Shown one piece after another: positions 61,795 to 64,000 of a DNA stretch of 64,000 bases. A program made the position numbers and the translations under genes. Position 1 is the first letter of the stretch. Each line of letters starts with the position of its first letter. The stretch is from Porphyromonas vaginalis. GTDB lineage: Bacteria; Bacteroidota; Bacteroidia; Bacteroidales; Porphyromonadaceae. The DNA is taken from positions 2,453,120 to 2,517,119 of the forward strand of contig NZ_CATQJU010000001.1 of assembly GCF_958301595.1 (NCBI RefSeq). Reading direction: 5' to 3'. The notes under the pieces are model-generated. The model did no database searches, was not told the origin of the DNA, and saw only the letters and a list, made by a program, of their open reading frames with translations.

Positions 61795-63438
61795 ATGCCC
61801 ACACCACCGTTTCAGTACCAGCCGATGTTTCCCGTAGGAGCCGATAAGACTGAGTACGAGTTAATCACCTCTGACTACGTGCACACGGTCGACTGCAATG
61901 GTCACCAGATGCTACAAGTCGAGCCAGAGGCGCTACGCATACTTGCCGAGCGAGCTATGCACGATGTAGCCTTCTACCTACGCCCTGCCCATCAGGAGCA
62001 GGTCGCATCAATACTATCCGACCCTGAGGCTTCGGACAATGATAAGTTTGTCGCCCTCACCTTCCTCCGCAATGCTGAGGTGAGTGCTCTAGGGCAGCTT
62101 CCCTTCTGCCAAGACACGGGTACCGCCATCATCCTAGGTAAGAAAGGACAAAACGTCTGGACTGGTGCTTGCGATGAGGAGTACCTCTCGCACGGAGTCT
62201 ACGACACTTACACCCGCTACAACCTCCGCTATTCACAAAATGCACCTCTCGATATGTATCGCGAGGTCAATACGGGGTGCAACCTCCCCGCACAGATCGA
62301 CCTGATGGCGACCGAAGGCGATGAGTATAAGTTCCTCTTTATCGCTAAGGGCGGTGGCTCTGCCAATAAGACTTACCTCTATCAGGAGACCAAAGCACTC
62401 CTCACGGAGGAGCGGCTCTTCCCCTTCCTAGTTGATAAGATGCGTTCGCTAGGCACTGCTGCTTGTCCTCCTTATCATATAGCCTTCGTCATCGGCGGCA
62501 CCTCGGCAGAGGCAAACCTCAAGACGGTCAAGCTCGCCAGTGCCAAGTACTACGACGAGCTACCCACCGAGGGCAATGAGCTGGGGCATGCTTTCCGAGA
62601 TCTAGAGATGGAGCAGCGACTCCTTGAGGCAACCCACGAGATTGGTCTGGGAGCGCAGTTTGGCGGTAAGTACTTCGCCCATGACATACGAGTGATCCGC
62701 ATGCCTCGTCATGGAGCTTCCTGTCCCGTGGGGCTAGGCGTGAGTTGCTCAGCAGACCGCAATGTACGGGCTAAGATCAATAAGGATGGACTGTGGATCG
62801 AGCGACTCGAGAAGCACCCCGCACGACTCATCCCCGAGGCTATGCGCCACGGCACCGAGGGCGAGGTCGTCAAGGTAGACCTCAATCGCCCGATGGACGA
62901 GATACGTAAGCAACTGAGTCAGTACCCTGTCTCTACGCGTCTCTCGCTCTCAGGCACCATCGTCGTAGGACGTGATATAGCCCATGCCAAGCTCAAGGAG
63001 CGTCTCGATCGTGGTGAGGAGCTACCCCAGTACATCAAGGATCACCCGATCTACTACGCTGGCCCCGCCAAGACGCCTGAGGGTATGCCTAGTGGCTCCT
63101 TCGGTCCCACGACAGCAGGACGTATGGATCCCTACGTAGACCTCTTCCAGAGCCATGGTGGTAGCCTTATCATGATTGCCAAGGGCAACCGCAGTCAGCA
63201 GGTTACGGACGCTTGCAAGGCACATGGAGGCTTCTATCTCGGTAGCATCGGTGGCCCCGCAGCAATCCTAGCGAAGGAGAGCATCAAGCATGTCGAGTGC
63301 CTCGAGTATCCCGAGCTGGGTATGGAGGCTATCTGGCGCATAGAGGTGGAGGACTTCCCTGCTTTCATCTTAGTCGATGACAAGGGCAACGACTTCTTCC
63401 AGCAGATCAGACAGTGCGCTGGCTGCCCCCGTGGCTAG
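61795..63438 (+). CDS. fumA: Class I (iron-sulfur) fumarate hydratase
   Basis: I chose the ATG at 61795 (547 residues, [18 protein letters not shown]), the usual length for the one-chain two-domain class I enzyme. Motifs: [17 protein letters not shown] with the first cluster Cys, a second Cys in [12 protein letters not shown], and a third in the ...[20 protein letters not shown] region. C-terminal fumerase block [13 protein letters not shown] and [15 protein letters not shown] are typical. It is an oxygen-sensitive [4Fe-4S] enzyme of the fumarate-respiring TCA branch. The symbol is by analogy. A stem AGAGACTGA/TCAGTCTCT in its leader (61646-61711) could be regulatory. Confidence 0.95.
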   Translation: MPTPPFQYQPMFPVGADKTEYELITSDYVHTVDCNGHQMLQVEPEALRILAERAMHDVAFYLRPAHQEQVASILSDPEASDNDKFVALTFLRNAEVSALGQLPFCQDTGTAIILGKKGQNVWTGACDEEYLSHGVYDTYTRYNLRYSQNAPLDMYREVNTGCNLPAQIDLMATEGDEYKFLFIAKGGGSANKTYLYQETKALLTEERLFPFLVDKMRSLGTAACPPYHIAFVIGGTSAEANLKTVKLASAKYYDELPTEGNELGHAFRDLEMEQRLLEATHEIGLGAQFGGKYFAHDIRVIRMPRHGASCPVGLGVSCSADRNVRAKINKDGLWIERLEKHPARLIPEAMRHGTEGEVVKVDLNRPMDEIRKQLSQYPVSTRLSLSGTIVVGRDIAHAKLKERLDRGEELPQYIKDHPIYYAGPAKTPEGMPSGSFGPTTAGRMDPYVDLFQSHGGSLIMIAKGNRSQQVTDACKAHGGFYLGSIGGPAAILAKESIKHVECLEYPELGMEAIWRIEVEDFPAFILVDDKGNDFFQQIRQCAGCPRG

Positions 63439-64000
63439 CCTCACACGATGCTGAGACTTGTCTGCTCTCACAGTGGCTCAGACCACGAAGACGCAGACTG
63501 CTGAGAAGTTTATAAATATCGGAGTGATCGGAGTGACAAAAGACTCGGATCACTCCGTTTATGTATGATCTATTTTGCACTTCCGATCGACTCAAAATCC
63601 GAAGCCGATATAACTTTACAACCACATAGAGAAGCTATCTAGAGACCCCTCTCGTAACTTATTCGTAATCCCCTAGATAGCCCTCATTCTTGATTGTCTA
63701 TTACTCTGATCACTCCACGCATATATCATCGTAATAGACTAATCAATAAGCAATTAGACCAAATCTCTTAATTGTCAACAACTCTACACCCTAAACCTTT
63801 GACAACAATACAGATAGGCGGGAGGAGAGGTGCTTTTGTCGTTTTGTCCTGTTGCATGGCATCGTCAAAGTTAGGATCTTTGCAAGTGAAAAGTGACCCC
63901 TCACAGAGGAGCCTCCTCATGGGTCACTTGACTATCCTACTGTTGCAAAGATAACAGTCTCATTTTACATCGACTACTATCATATACTTGACTACTTAAT
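63439..64000. other. Intergenic 3' region of the window with a minus-strand promoter-like box and a nested hairpin
   Basis: I see no supported gene here. On the minus strand, TATCTTTG lies at 63950-63943. It is followed by a nested hairpin (AAGTGACCC/GGGTCACTT around GAGGAG-G-CTCCTC) at about 63930-63892. It might be the start of a small RNA or a leader for a gene beyond the window, but no -33 site is visible. Confidence 0.35.

Overview
The window looks like a chromosomal segment of a Bacteroidales bacterium, most like Porphyromonas. Supporting signs are Bacteroidetes-type promoters (a -7 box TAnnTTTG, often with TTG 19-21 bp upstream), TamL, DUF4286, DUF3098, DUF5606 and DUF5106 family proteins, a paired GlsA/GlsB acyltransferase locus, an HmuR/HmuY heme system and a XusA/XusB-like pair. 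Species is not determined. Most genes are compactly packed housekeeping genes with ATGA overlaps.

Layout: 1-6071 holds the 3' part of tamB and tamL (outer-membrane assembly), followed by a thiol-disulfide-type lipoprotein on the minus strand. 7142-16427 is an accessory island. Two direct copies (859 bp each, 8365 bp apart) of a module encoding a 164-residue exported protein flank conjugative-element remnants (a TraO tail, a truncated minus-strand gene), a YfhO tail, a heme-uptake cluster (HmuR receptor, HmuY lipoprotein, PepSY protein), a cupin and a broken DUF438 gene. 16539-22761 carries pdxH, tsaB, etfBA with an acyl-CoA dehydrogenase, and thyA. 22917-28341 carries a lipoprotein, rpmH, the p-aminobenzoate genes pabBC and pabA, and DUF4286-ruvC. 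28370-31250 carries a secreted hydrolase and a BspA-type LRR protein. 31943-38103 is a dense run: ftsX, DUF3098, uppP, truB, queA, folK, mnmE and a YgbA-type protein. 38502-43529 carries a methyltransferase, a TetR regulator and a TonB receptor/DUF4374 lipoprotein pair. 43661-50807 carries a Na/Pi symporter, a nucleoside kinase, a SUI1 protein, a SpoU methylase, a DUF2582 protein, tRNA-Leu, glsA and glsB. 50820-56154 carries yraN, an AT-rich island with a type II restriction-modification pair, and pdxB. 56455-63438 carries kbl, DUF5606, a second Ig-like lipoprotein, glyA and a class I fumarase.

Functional themes: outer-membrane biogenesis (TamB/TamL, GlsA/B lipids, UppP), iron/heme capture (HmuRY-PepSY and XusAB-like), one-carbon and folate supply (pabABC, folK, thyA, glyA), PLP supply (pdxH, pdxB), and tRNA/rRNA maturation (tsaB, truB, queA, mnmE, spoU).

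The most unusual content is intergenic. Several gaps hold arrays of short palindromes repeated every 21-22 bp, about two helical turns. There are three sequence families: TTCC/TCCC arms at 38182, CCACGTGG at 31426 and 59791, and ACTnnAGT at 7967 and 16332. In one family the arms change in a compensatory way, so dyad symmetry seems conserved rather than sequence. Other gaps hold heptanucleotide arrays that supply stop codons or abut a promoter, and 67-bp palindromic repeats. I know of no described system that these correspond to. No complete transposase, integrase, prophage or CRISPR array was seen.
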